Below, piece by piece: positions 1 to 8,899 of a stretch of 64,000 nt of DNA. A program made the position numbers and the translations under genes. Location of the stretch: NCBI GenBank assembly GCA_039818825.1, contig JBCBTD010000016.1, positions 6,048 through 70,047 of the forward strand, in the 5' to 3' direction. The stretch comes from JBCBTD01 sp039818825 (GTDB lineage Bacteria; Pseudomonadota; Alphaproteobacteria; Geminicoccales; Geminicoccaceae). The notes under the pieces were generated by a model. It did no database searches and was not told where the DNA came from. It saw only the letters and a list, made by a program, of their open reading frames with translations. Position 1 is the first letter of the stretch. Every line of letters starts with the position of its first letter.

Positions 1-1
1 G

Positions 2-715
2 ATTCACGGGACGATCGCCGCCGCGCTGGTCGCGGGCGACGAGCCGGGTGCGCTGATTTCGGTCGAAACGGCGACGTTGGACGAGCCGGAGCACGGGCTC
101 ACGGCCGAGCGCCTGGCGGCGACCGACGTGCTCCTGTGGTGGGGCCACAAGGCCCATGGCCGGGTGGACGACGCCGTGGTCGAGCGCGTTTGCGAGCATG
201 TCTGGCGCGGCATGGGCTTCGTCGCCCTGCACTCGGCGCACTTCGCCAAACCCTTCCGCCGCCTGATGGGCAGCCCCTGTGCCCTCAAATGGCGCGAGGC
301 GGGAGAGCGCGAACGGCTGTGGGTGGTCAACCCGGCGCACCCGATCGTCCAAGGCGTTGGGCCGGCGATCGAGCTGCCCAATGCCGAGATGTACGGCGAG
401 CCCTTCTCGGTGCCAGAGCCGGACGAGACCGTTTTTCTGTCGTGGTTCGAGGGCGGCGAGGTGTTTCGCTCAGGGCTCACCTGGCGCCGCGGCGCCGGAC
501 GCGTCTTCTACTTCCGGCCGGGGCACGAGACCTACCCGATCTACCACGACGACAAGGTGCGCCGCGTGCTCAGGAACGCCGTGCGCTGGGCCCACAACCC
601 CCATCGGTGGGACGAGGTCGGTGCTGCGCCGAACGTGCCGACGGACCAGGCGCCCGAACCCCTGGTCGAGCGTGGACCGAAGCTGCACGCGCCCGGCGAG
701 GAGGGCTATCGTTGA
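2..715 (+). CDS. ThuA-family protein (5' end outside window)
   Basis: The open frame runs in from the left edge, so the N-terminus is missing; about 237 residues are visible. A TTG at 77 lies inside the frame but is unlikely to be the true start. The segments LLWWGHKAHG, VALHSAHFAKPFRRLMG and a late FYFRPGHETYPIYH match ThuA/trehalose-utilisation proteins, a glutamine-amidotransferase-like fold often paired with Gfo/Idh/MocA dehydrogenases in sugar catabolism. The stop TGA overlaps the TTG start of the next gene, so the two are probably translationally coupled. The exact substrate cannot be read from the sequence. Confidence 0.85.
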   Translation: MHGTIAAALVAGDEPGALISVETATLDEPEHGLTAERLAATDVLLWWGHKAHGRVDDAVVERVCEHVWRGMGFVALHSAHFAKPFRRLMGSPCALKWREAGERERLWVVNPAHPIVQGVGPAIELPNAEMYGEPFSVPEPDETVFLSWFEGGEVFRSGLTWRRGAGRVFYFRPGHETYPIYHDDKVRRVLRNAVRWAHNPHRWDEVGAAPNVPTDQAPEPLVERGPKLHAPGEEGYR

Positions 716-1770
716 CCGAAGCCGTCCGGGTCCTGCAGCTCGGCACCGGCCGGGTCGCCCAGCGTCACGTCGATTCCTACCACGCCTCCGGCCGCGCCCG
801 AGTCGTCGCCGCAGCCGATCTGGACGGGGCGCGACTGGCGGCGTTTTGCGACCAGAACCTCATCGAGCAGCGCTTCACCGACCTCGACGAAGCGCTTCGC
901 TCAGCGTCGTTCGATGCGGTGAGCAACGCCACGCCGGATGCGGCGCACTACGCCACCACGTTGCGCGCGCTCGGCGCGGGCAAGCACGTCTTCTGCGAAA
1001 AACCGCTGGCGCTGACCTACCCCGAAGCCGCCCTGATGGCGGACGAGGCCGAGCGGCTCGGGCTCGTCAATGCCGTCAATCTCACCTACCGCCAGGGCGG
1101 GGCGATCCACGAGGCGCGGCGGCTGGTCCAGGACGGCGCCATCGGCGAGGTCCGCCACGTCAACGTCCGCTACCTGCAGTCCTGGCTGGTCGGCAACCAT
1201 TGGGGGGTGTGGCACGAGACGCCGGCCTGGCTGTGGCGCCTCTCCAGCGCCCACGGCTCGGCGGGCGTCTTGGGCGACATCGGCATCCACGTGCTCGACT
1301 ACGCCTCGTTTGGCGCCGCCAGCGACATCACCGGCCTGACCTGCCAGCTCCGCACCTTTCCGAAGGCCGCCGACGGCCGGATCGGCGACTATGTGTTCGA
1401 CGTCAACGACAGCTTCGTCATGCTGGTCGAGTTCGCGAACGGTGCGCTCGGCACCGCCCAGGCGACGCGCTATGCGCCCGGCCACTCCAACGACCTGATG
1501 CTGGAGCTCTACGGCACCAAGGGAGGCTTGCGCGTCCGCGCCGACACCACCTGGTCGAGCCTGGAGACCTGCCTCGGCGACCACGTCCACACCCAGCGCT
1601 GGAGCCCCCGCGAGTTCGACAAGGCGCCGACCCTGTTCGCCGAGTTCGCCCGCGCGATCCAGGAAGGTCACGGCGCCGAGCCGGATTTCCGGCGGGGCGC
1701 GGCGCTGCAGCGGCTGCTGGACATGGCGATGGAACAGGGGAGTGGGCGGGCGATCGGCAGGCCCGATTGA
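712..1770 (+). CDS. Gfo/Idh/MocA-family oxidoreductase
   Basis: The 352-residue protein starts at a TTG that overlaps the preceding stop (TTGA), with GAGGAGGG about 6 nt upstream as ribosome-binding site. The open frame extends further 5', but that part only overlaps thuA. The N-terminal Rossmann segment is VLQLGTGRVAQRHVDSY, and the EKP motif (HVFCEKPLALTYPEA) typical of the family follows near residue 100. The C-terminal half carries the beta-sheet dimerisation/substrate domain. It likely oxidises a sugar or cyclitol with NAD(P) together with the ThuA partner. The substrate is not assignable. Confidence 0.85.
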   Translation: MTEAVRVLQLGTGRVAQRHVDSYHASGRARVVAAADLDGARLAAFCDQNLIEQRFTDLDEALRSASFDAVSNATPDAAHYATTLRALGAGKHVFCEKPLALTYPEAALMADEAERLGLVNAVNLTYRQGGAIHEARRLVQDGAIGEVRHVNVRYLQSWLVGNHWGVWHETPAWLWRLSSAHGSAGVLGDIGIHVLDYASFGAASDITGLTCQLRTFPKAADGRIGDYVFDVNDSFVMLVEFANGALGTAQATRYAPGHSNDLMLELYGTKGGLRVRADTTWSSLETCLGDHVHTQRWSPREFDKAPTLFAEFARAIQEGHGAEPDFRRGAALQRLLDMAMEQGSGRAIGRPD

Positions 1771-1976
1771 TCCGCTCGCGAATGGCCGCGGGGTCGGCGT
1801 CGCGTTCAGGGTCGCCATGAGCGGCCAGACCTCGAGCCGAGTGACGGCGGTCGGTCCAGAGGCAAAGGTCCCCCACCGCGGGACGGCACCAAGCTCAACG
1901 ACACATGCGGCGTCATGCGGTCCTTCGATTCCTGGTGGTCCACGCTAGGAGATCGCGAACAGTCGGAAGCTTGGCC

Positions 1977-2636
1977 ATGGACCTCCCCGTACCGCGTGAT
2001 TTCGGCTGGCCGCTGAAGCCCTTCGAATCGGCGAGCACTGCCGTTCGCACGCTGCCCACAGGGCAGATGGAACTCATGATCGAGCACGACGTCATCCGTG
2101 GTGTGACGCCGGAAATGCTGGTCTGGTGGTTCACGAGCTTCGCGGAGCTGCGCGTTGGCGTCGCCGGCGTCGACTACCCAGCCTACCTCGTCTGGCATCC
2201 CTACGACCACGTCGCCGTGGAGGCTCGCAAGGCTCGGCCAAGCGGCCCCGTGCAGGCAGGCGATCATCTCCGCATCATGGAATGCTTCGCCCGCGACCCG
2301 CGCTTCGAACTCGACGTCGACGCCCTCGTCACACGGCTGGATCCAGGCGGCATCGGATTGCGAGGCTTCGCGTTCCGCCGGCCGTTTCTAGAACTCGTGC
2401 ACCGCTTCGAGGAGATCGGCGACGGCACCCTCTATCGGACCCGCATGGTGATCGGCGTCGACAGCGGCCTGCTCAAGCCGTTGCTCAACGGCTTCGTCGT
2501 GCCGCGAAAGTTCAGTGAAGCGAAGGCGGCTGCCTGGCACCGGCACAATGTCGAAGAGGTCGGCTACTTCGAGAACTTCTTGCCAGCCCTGTTCGCCCGC
2601 CGCGACGAAGCACCGCGGATCACGCTCGATCTCTGA
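1977..2636 (+). CDS. DAPG hydrolase (PhlG)-like protein
   Basis: A 219-residue protein starting at the ATG of MDLPVPRDFGW; an earlier in-frame start at 1905 lies in non-conserved sequence. The segments IEHDVIRGVTPEMLVWWF, WHPYDHVAVE and WHRHNVEEVG resemble the DAPG hydrolase/phloretin hydrolase family, whose Zn site uses two His and two Glu; candidate ligands are present here. These enzymes cleave C-C bonds of acylated phloroglucinols. The real substrate is unknown. The gene stands alone between a sugar pair and threonine aldolase. The assignment is by pattern recognition only. Confidence 0.6.
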   Translation: MDLPVPRDFGWPLKPFESASTAVRTLPTGQMELMIEHDVIRGVTPEMLVWWFTSFAELRVGVAGVDYPAYLVWHPYDHVAVEARKARPSGPVQAGDHLRIMECFARDPRFELDVDALVTRLDPGGIGLRGFAFRRPFLELVHRFEEIGDGTLYRTRMVIGVDSGLLKPLLNGFVVPRKFSEAKAAAWHRHNVEEVGYFENFLPALFARRDEAPRITLDL

Positions 2637-2680
2637 GTGCTGACGACGGGTCGCGAGCACTCCGGATCGACAGCGGCCAG

Positions 2681-3739
2681 TCATCCCGCGACTACGGTGC
2701 GCAATCCTCGTATCGCCCGCTCGATCCCTTCGTCGTCCACGTCCAGGTGCGTGCACGCCCTGAGCGTTTGCGCGTCCGTTGGGTTGATACGGACGCCGTG
2801 GTCGAGGAGGGCCTTGCTCAACTCCGCGGCCGGGCGGCCGGTGGCCGTCGTGTCGATGAAGACGAGGTTGGTCTCGACCGGGCCGTTCAGGAGGGCGAGG
2901 CCGTTCATGGCTTGGATGGCATCGGCGAGGTGCTTCGCGCGGGCGTGGTCGTCGGCGAGGCGGTCGACGTGGTGGGCCAGCGAAAAACGGGCGGCGGCGG
3001 CGATGATGCCGGCTTGGCGCATGGCGCCGCCGAGCTGCTGCTTGAGGCGCCAGGCCTCGTGGATCGTGTCTTTGGCGCCGGCGAGGCAGGCGCCGACCGG
3101 GGCGCCGAGGCCCTTCGAGAAATCGAGCCAGACGGTGTCGCAAAGGCGGCCGTAGTCGGCCATGGGCCGGCCCATGGCGACGGCGGCGTTGGCAAGCCGG
3201 GCGCCGTCCATGTGGACCTTCAAGCCACGGGCACGGGCGGTCTCGGCGACCTCGGCGACGGCCTCGACCGACCAGGGCACGCCGCCGCCCATGTTGGTGG
3301 TGTTCTCGAGCGTGACGAGGCTCGTCCTGGGGTTGTGGCGGTAGTCGGGGCGGATCGCCGCCTCGAGCTGGGCGGCTGTGAAGGTGCCGCGTTCGCCCTG
3401 AACGTTGCGGAACTGGATACCCGCATTGGCGGCCGGGCCGCCGCTCTCGAAGTGGATCGGGTGGGTGGTGGCCTCGACCACGACCTCGTCGCCGGGGCGG
3501 GTGTGCAATCGAAAGGCGATCTGGTTGGCCATGGTGCCGGAGGGCAGGAAGACGGCGGCCTCGTGGCCGAGACGGTCGGCCACCTCCTCGCAGAGCGCGT
3601 TGACCGTCGGGTCCTCGAAGGCCTGCTCGTCGCCGACCTCGGCCTCGGCCATCGCCCGGCGCATGGCGGGGGTGGGGCGCGACTTGGTATCGCTGGCGAG
3701 ATCGACGAGGGACATGGACTGATCCAGGCGGTGGCGCAT
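2681..3739 (-). CDS. ltaE: Low-specificity L-threonine aldolase
   Basis: A PLP enzyme of about 352 residues (344 if translation begins at MSLVDLASDTKS, 3715). It shows the threonine-aldolase signature: HMDGARLANAA for the cofactor Asp/Arg region and VWLDFSKGLGAPVG, where Lys209 (numbered from 3739) should form the Schiff base. The family splits L-threonine or L-allo-threonine into glycine and acetaldehyde. It is transcribed away from tspO. The start is uncertain because neither candidate has a strong ribosome-binding site. Confidence 0.85.
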   Translation of the reverse strand: MRHRLDQSMSLVDLASDTKSRPTPAMRRAMAEAEVGDEQAFEDPTVNALCEEVADRLGHEAAVFLPSGTMANQIAFRLHTRPGDEVVVEATTHPIHFESGGPAANAGIQFRNVQGERGTFTAAQLEAAIRPDYRHNPRTSLVTLENTTNMGGGVPWSVEAVAEVAETARARGLKVHMDGARLANAAVAMGRPMADYGRLCDTVWLDFSKGLGAPVGACLAGAKDTIHEAWRLKQQLGGAMRQAGIIAAAARFSLAHHVDRLADDHARAKHLADAIQAMNGLALLNGPVETNLVFIDTTATGRPAAELSKALLDHGVRINPTDAQTLRACTHLDVDDEGIERAIRGLRTVVAG

Positions 3740-3849
3740 CGGGACGCCCGTGATCCTGCGCGTCTCGTCCCTGATGACAAGGGCCAGGGTGCCAGGGTGC
3801 CCTGCGGCTGCTAGGGAAGGACGAGGACAACGACGGGTGCGGCAGGACC

Positions 3850-4335
3850 ATGAGCTGGGGCGACTACGGGATGCTGTTCGTCTTCATCGCGCTGTGCACG
3901 GTGGCCGCCTCCAGCGGCGCCATGTTCAAGCCGGACGCCTGGTACCAAGCGCTGAAGAAGCCTTGGTGGAACCCGCCGAACTGGGTGTTCCCCGTCGTCT
4001 GGACGCCGCTCTACGCGATGATCGCCGTCGCCGGCTGGTTCGTCTGGTTGGAGGCCGGCTTCGCCGGTGCCGCTCTGCCGCTGACCTTCTACGTCCTGCA
4101 GCTGATCCTGAACGCGCTCTGGTCGGCCTTGTTCTTCGGCGCCAAGCGGATCGACTGGGCACTCACCGAAGTCGGCCTGTTGTGGCTGGCGATCGCCACC
4201 TGCGTCGTCACCTTCTGGCCCATCAGCCAGGCGGCGGCGCTGTTGATGCTGCCCTATCTCCTGTGGGTGACCATCGCCGCATACCTGAACTACACGGTGC
4301 TCAAGTTGAACCCCTCCGCAGCGCAGGCGGCCTGA
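3850..4335 (+). CDS. tspO: TspO/MBR-family tryptophan-rich sensory protein
   Basis: A 161-residue integral membrane protein with five predicted hydrophobic helices. It carries the Trp/Pro-rich stretch KKPWWNPPNWVFPVVWTPLY typical of TspO/peripheral benzodiazepine receptor homologues, plus LNALWSALFFG in a later helix. Bacterial TspO binds porphyrins and cholesterol-like ligands and modulates tetrapyrrole or stress responses. Length and Trp pattern fit the family well. It is divergent from the aldolase and has no obvious tetrapyrrole neighbour. Confidence 0.92.
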   Translation: MSWGDYGMLFVFIALCTVAASSGAMFKPDAWYQALKKPWWNPPNWVFPVVWTPLYAMIAVAGWFVWLEAGFAGAALPLTFYVLQLILNALWSALFFGAKRIDWALTEVGLLWLAIATCVVTFWPISQAAALLMLPYLLWVTIAAYLNYTVLKLNPSAAQAA

Positions 4336-4540
4336 ACCAGGTACGCGCCCGGCACGGCCAGATGCGCGATCGATGACACTTCTGGTCTTGGAAGCCGCAG
4401 CCGACTAAGCTTGGGGTAGCGTTCGCCAAGAAGAGGACGGGGCTTGGCAGCACCCGCCGACGTCGCAGGCTGTTCATCATCGGTGCCGCCCGGCGACGGC
4501 TCCTTCCGTGTTCGGCGATGCGGCTCACGGACCAGGCTCG

Positions 4541-5821
4541 ATGCCGCCTGAGCGTCTGAACAGACCCCTCCTCTCGATGAACTTCTTTGCCGGCGACGTC
4601 ACCGCGGGGTTCGGCCCGTATCTCGCGATCTACCTGCTTGCCCAGCTGCACTGGCAAGCTGGTGCGATCGGTTTCGCGCTGGCGCTCGGCTCGATCGTGA
4701 CGGTCCTCTTGCAGACACCGGCCGGCGCGCTGATCGACTGGACCGACCGCAAGCGCGGCCTGCTCGTCCTCTGCGCCGGCATCGTCGGTGTCGCGGCCAT
4801 CCTGATCGTCGTCGCGGATTGGACGCCCGCCGTCTTCGCGGCGCAGACCATGATGGGCGCATCGCTGGCGTTTTTGGGCCCGCTGATCGCAGCATTGACC
4901 CTCGGGATCGTCGGCCGCGACCTGTTCACGCGCCAGACCGGCGCGAACCAGGCCTGGAACCATGCCGGCAACGTCGCCGCCGCGGCCGTCGCCGCTGGCC
5001 TCGCCATGGCTGGATACGTCACCGGTGTCTTCGTGCTCATCGCCGTGATGGCGTTCGGCATGATCGTCTCGGTGTGCTTCATCAAGGCGTCGGAGATCGA
5101 CTACGAGGCGGCGCGCGGCGGGGTGGCACAGCACGTCGCCGGACAGGAGAAGCCGAGCGGCTTCGCCACGATCCTGGCCGACCGCCGGCTCGTGATCTTC
5201 GCCTTGTCCATCTTCCTCTTCCACTTCGCCAACGCGGCGATGCTGCCGCTGGTCAGCCAGAAACTGGCGCTTGGCGGCGATGGCCGCACCGGCATCGCCT
5301 TCACCTCGGCCTGCATCATTGCCGCTCAGTTCATCATGATCGGCATGGCGATGCTGTGCGGACGGACCGCCGATCGTTGGGGCCGCAAGCCGCTGTTCGT
5401 GCTGGCGTTCGCGATCTTGCCGATCCGCGCGGTTCTCTACACGTTGACGGACGAACCCGTGTTGCTGGTCGCGATCCAGGCGCTGGACGGGGTCGCCAAC
5501 GGGATCTTCGCCATCATCTTCTTGTTGGTGGTCTCGGACGTCACCGAGGGAACGGGCCGTTTCAACATCGCCCAGGGGGCGCTGGCGACCCTGGTCGGGA
5601 TCGGCGCGTCGTCGAGCAACCTGCTTGCCGAGGAAATCGTCCAGTACGCGGGCTACGATGCCGCCTTCTACGTCCTGGCCGTCGTGGCCGTGGCCGGCTT
5701 CGTCTTCTTCGTCAGCATGATGCCCGAGACGGCCGCCCACGCGATCGGTGGCGACGCCGAGGGTCGTGGGACCGCGGCGCGCGGCCGAGATGCGGTCGAC
5801 GAGCGGGACGGCGCCGCGTGA
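4541..5821 (+). CDS. MFS transporter
   Basis: About 426 residues starting at ATG 4541 (MPPERLNRPLLSMNFF); an upstream GTG at 4508 would add 11 residues. Twelve hydrophobic segments are evident, with the MFS loop signature between helices 2 and 3 (GALIDWTDRKRGLL) and a second copy (GRTADRWGRKPLFV) between helices 8 and 9. The substrate cannot be predicted. It lies just upstream of another transporter, 40 nt away, and may share its transcript. Confidence 0.8.
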   Translation: MPPERLNRPLLSMNFFAGDVTAGFGPYLAIYLLAQLHWQAGAIGFALALGSIVTVLLQTPAGALIDWTDRKRGLLVLCAGIVGVAAILIVVADWTPAVFAAQTMMGASLAFLGPLIAALTLGIVGRDLFTRQTGANQAWNHAGNVAAAAVAAGLAMAGYVTGVFVLIAVMAFGMIVSVCFIKASEIDYEAARGGVAQHVAGQEKPSGFATILADRRLVIFALSIFLFHFANAAMLPLVSQKLALGGDGRTGIAFTSACIIAAQFIMIGMAMLCGRTADRWGRKPLFVLAFAILPIRAVLYTLTDEPVLLVAIQALDGVANGIFAIIFLLVVSDVTEGTGRFNIAQGALATLVGIGASSSNLLAEEIVQYAGYDAAFYVLAVVAVAGFVFFVSMMPETAAHAIGGDAEGRGTAARGRDAVDERDGAA

Positions 5822-5861
5822 GACGTGCCCCGGGCCGGCCGACGACGGCCGGGCACGAACG

Positions 5862-7118
5862 ATGACCGTGAGCCTCGCCGTGTCGCTCGGAATCTTCGGC
5901 CTGATCGCCATTCGTGAGTGGCTGCCGCTCTGGCTCAAGATCTGGCACATCATGCTCGCCGGCGCGGTCGTCATGCTCGCCACGCGACAGATCAGCCCGA
6001 GCGCGGCGCTCGCGGCGATCGACTGGAACATCATCGCCTATCTGTTCGGCGCCTTCTCGATCGGCTCGGCGCTCTATCTGAACGGTGTTTCCCACAAGAT
6101 CGCCGACCGGTTCGCGAGCTTTGCCTCGGCCCGGGCATCCCTGACCGCATTCGTCTTCGGGTTTGCGTTGCTGGCCGCGATCCTGACGAACGATGCGGCA
6201 GCGATCATCGGCACGCCGATCGCGCTCGTGCTGGCCGTGCGGGCGGGTGTCGATCCGAGGACCTTCCTCATCGCGCTGTGCGTCGCCGTGACGATCGGGA
6301 GCATGGCGACCCCCATCGGTAATCCGCAGAACCTGCTGATCGCCACCAGCGGACACCTGCCGGCTCCCCTTTTGACGTTCCTGCTTTGGTTGGCGTTCCC
6401 GACGATCCTCTGCCTCGGGTTGGCTGCCTGGCTGCTCGCCCGGACCATCCGCTCTGGCGGCGTCGCGATGGCTGGCGTTTGGGACGCGGTCGACCAAGAA
6501 GACGGCCGCCTTTGGCCATCGCTGCTCGCCGTCGGCCTGCTCGTCGTTCTCGTGCTGGCGGACAGCGTCGTTGCGACCGTCGAGGCCGGGATCGAAATCC
6601 CACTGGGGCTCACCTCGTGCCTCGCCGCAACCCCCATCTATCTGTTCGGACCCAAACGCCGGCAAACCTTCCGGCAACTCGACTGGTCGACCCTGGTCTT
6701 CTTCGTCGCCATGTTCATCGTCACGACCGCGCTGCTCGAATCTGGCTCGCTGCAGCACCTCCTTGGCGATCTTCATCAGCAAATGACGGAGCCGATCGTC
6801 ACGGCAGGCATTGCCTTCTTCGGCAGTCACGTCTTCTCGAACGTGCCACTCGTCGACATGTACTTGAAGATACTGGAATCGTTCTCCACCGCGAACCTCA
6901 TGATGCTGGCAGCGGCATCGACGCTCGCTGGCAACGTCTTCATCATCAGCGCTGCGAGCAACGTGATCGTGGTACAGCAGGCCGAGAGCCTCGGCGCGCC
7001 GTCGATCACGTTCACCGAGTTCACCAAGGCCGTGCTGCTGATCGGTGTGGTCTCCACGATCATCAGCGTTGGTTGGGTCTACGTCATGATGTTCTTGCTC
7101 GGACGGCCAGCGGGCTAA
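5862..7118 (+). CDS. SLC13/ArsB/NhaD-superfamily permease
   Basis: A 418-residue polytopic membrane protein; ATG 5862 (MTVSLAVSLGIFG) is the natural start because upstream sequence in frame is non-hydrophobic. The signatures ILTNDAAAIIGTP and MATPIGNPQNLL are the two inverted half-motifs of the ion-transporter superfamily that includes citrate/dicarboxylate (DASS), arsenite (ArsB) and Na+/H+ (NhaD) carriers. No ars, cit or nha partner genes are nearby, so the substrate is undetermined. Confidence 0.78.
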   Translation: MTVSLAVSLGIFGLIAIREWLPLWLKIWHIMLAGAVVMLATRQISPSAALAAIDWNIIAYLFGAFSIGSALYLNGVSHKIADRFASFASARASLTAFVFGFALLAAILTNDAAAIIGTPIALVLAVRAGVDPRTFLIALCVAVTIGSMATPIGNPQNLLIATSGHLPAPLLTFLLWLAFPTILCLGLAAWLLARTIRSGGVAMAGVWDAVDQEDGRLWPSLLAVGLLVVLVLADSVVATVEAGIEIPLGLTSCLAATPIYLFGPKRRQTFRQLDWSTLVFFVAMFIVTTALLESGSLQHLLGDLHQQMTEPIVTAGIAFFGSHVFSNVPLVDMYLKILESFSTANLMMLAAASTLAGNVFIISAASNVIVVQQAESLGAPSITFTEFTKAVLLIGVVSTIISVGWVYVMMFLLGRPAG

Positions 7119-7208
7119 GCCAGGCACGCAACATTACTCGCAACGAAGCGGCGCGATGCAGGCTGCCTGTCCGAGGCCGGGGTGGGGCAACGAGCGCCGT
7201 TCTGGATG

Positions 7209-7221
7209 GGCAACCGTTGCC
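7209..7221. repeat. 13-bp palindrome upstream of acyl-CoA synthetase
   Basis: GGCAAC-C-GTTGCC is a perfect inverted repeat around one central C, about 60 nt upstream of the GTG start at 7283. It could be a regulator site or a small hairpin; nothing else supports either role. Confidence 0.25.
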
Positions 7222-7282
7222 GCGCCCTCCCGGCTGGCCTACCGAAGGGCGGTACGCAGGCGATCGACCAGGGAGGCGGCCC

Positions 7283-8899
7283 GTGGACCATGGCGACCGG
7301 TTCGAGCGGGGTCTCGCCCGCAACCCCGCCAATCATCAGCCGCTCAGCCCGCTGAGCTTCCTCGATTGGGCGGCTGGCACCTATCCCGAGAAGGTCGGGG
7401 TGATCGACGGCGAGCGTAGCTTCACCTACGGCCAGTTCGCCGAGCGCTGCCGCCGGCTGGCCGGTGCTTTGGCGGCAACGAGCGTGCGCCCTGGCGACGT
7501 CGTTTCGGTGCTGGCGCCCAACAGCTCGGCGTTGCTGGAAGCGCATTATGGCGTGCCGCTCGCCGGTGCCGTGCTCAACGCGCTGAACACCCGCCTCGAA
7601 CCCGGGACGATCGCCTACGTGCTGGAGCACGCGGCGAGCCGGCTGATGATCGCGGACACAGAGCTGGCGCCGCTGGCCGAGGCAGCTCTGGCGTCGCTGG
7701 ACGACCCACCACCCCTGGTCGTCGCCGGTGGCCCCGACGATGCCTACGAAGCGTTCCTGGAAGCGGCCGAGGAACGGGCGATCACGTTGCCCGACGAGGA
7801 ATGGCAGGCGCTCTCGCTCTGCTACACGTCGGGCACCACCGGCCGGCCGAAGGGCGCTGTCTATCACCACCGCGGCGCCTGCCTCAACGCGCTGGGCAAC
7901 GCCTTGGTGTTCGGATTGCAGCCGGACTCGGTCTATCTTTGGACCTTGCCGATGTTCCACTGCAACGGCTGGACCTACACCTGGGCGGTCACGGCAGTGG
8001 GTGGCACCCACGTCTGCCTGCGCAAGGTCGAGCCGAAGGCGGTGTTCGAGGCGATCGGCCGCCATCGCGTGACCCATCTTTGCGGTGCGCCGATCGTGCT
8101 CAACATGTTGGCGCACAGCCCGGATCGCCCGAAGCAGCCGTTCGGCCATCGGGTACGGATCGCCACCGGCGGCGCCGCACCACCCAGCAGCGTGATCGGC
8201 GCCATGGAACCGATGGGCTTCGAGGTCCTGCATCTCTATGGCCTGACGGAGACCTTCGGCCCGTCGACGGTGGCGAGCCCGCAGTCGCACTGGCCGAACC
8301 TGGACATCGACGCGCGGGCGGCCGCGATGGCGCGGCAAGGCGTGCGCTATCCGACGATGGCCGAGATGCGGATCGGCGATCCCGAGAGCTGCGCGCCGGT
8401 GCCGGCAGACGGCGCATCCTTGGGCGAGGTGCTGTTCCGCGGCAACACGGTGATGAAGGGCTATCTCGGCGATGGTGGTGCCACGGACGCGGCCTTCGCC
8501 GGTGGGTGGTATCATTCCGGCGACCTCGCGGTGCTGCACCCGGACGGCTACATGGAGGTCAAGGACCGCGCCAAGGACGTCATCATCAGCGGCGGCGAGA
8601 ACGTCTCGTCGTTGGAGGTGGAGGACGTCCTCTATCGCCACCCGGCGGTGCTGGAGGCGGCGGTGGTGGCACGCCCGGACGACACCTGGGGCGAGACGGT
8701 CTGCGCGTTCGTCACGCTCCAGAGCGAAGGCGGCGCCACCGCGGCCGAGCTCGTCGCCTACTGCCGCGATCACCTCGCCGGCTACAAGGTCCCGCGCACG
8801 GTGGTGTTCGGCGAGCTGCCGAAAACGTCGACCGGCAAAATCCAGAAATTCGAGCTCAGGAACCGGGCGCGGTCACTGGAACCGCCACCTGAAGCGTAG
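7283..8899 (+). CDS. Fatty-acid/acyl-CoA synthetase (AMP-binding enzyme)
   Basis: A 538-residue ANL-superfamily ligase. The start is a GTG at 7283, chosen because GGGAGG lies 6 nt upstream; the longer open frame to 6386 overlaps the permease. The P-loop-like motif YTSGTTGRPKG is near residue 180, HLYGLTETFG near 325, GWYHSGDLAV near 410 and the C-terminal lysine motif TSTGKIQKFELR near 515. It most resembles medium/long-chain acyl-CoA synthetases of the AlkK type, making acyl-CoA via acyl-adenylate. Its last 44 nt overlap the 3' end of motE on the opposite strand. Confidence 0.88.
   Translation: MDHGDRFERGLARNPANHQPLSPLSFLDWAAGTYPEKVGVIDGERSFTYGQFAERCRRLAGALAATSVRPGDVVSVLAPNSSALLEAHYGVPLAGAVLNALNTRLEPGTIAYVLEHAASRLMIADTELAPLAEAALASLDDPPPLVVAGGPDDAYEAFLEAAEERAITLPDEEWQALSLCYTSGTTGRPKGAVYHHRGACLNALGNALVFGLQPDSVYLWTLPMFHCNGWTYTWAVTAVGGTHVCLRKVEPKAVFEAIGRHRVTHLCGAPIVLNMLAHSPDRPKQPFGHRVRIATGGAAPPSSVIGAMEPMGFEVLHLYGLTETFGPSTVASPQSHWPNLDIDARAAAMARQGVRYPTMAEMRIGDPESCAPVPADGASLGEVLFRGNTVMKGYLGDGGATDAAFAGGWYHSGDLAVLHPDGYMEVKDRAKDVIISGGENVSSLEVEDVLYRHPAVLEAAVVARPDDTWGETVCAFVTLQSEGGATAAELVAYCRDHLAGYKVPRTVVFGELPKTSTGKIQKFELRNRARSLEPPPEA

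Noticed and set aside
901..1818. Long minus-strand frame opposite the Gfo/Idh/MocA oxidoreductase
   Set aside because: It is a shadow produced by high G+C third positions; the plus frame has clear family motifs and the minus frame has none.
4301..6034. 577-residue minus-strand frame opposite the MFS gene
   Set aside because: Composition is rich in Arg/Asp/Gln with no hydrophobic core or motif; the plus strand encodes an evident transporter.
5712..7127. 471-residue minus-strand frame opposite the permease
   Set aside because: Highly charged shadow sequence without recognisable domains; the plus-strand permease carries paired family motifs.
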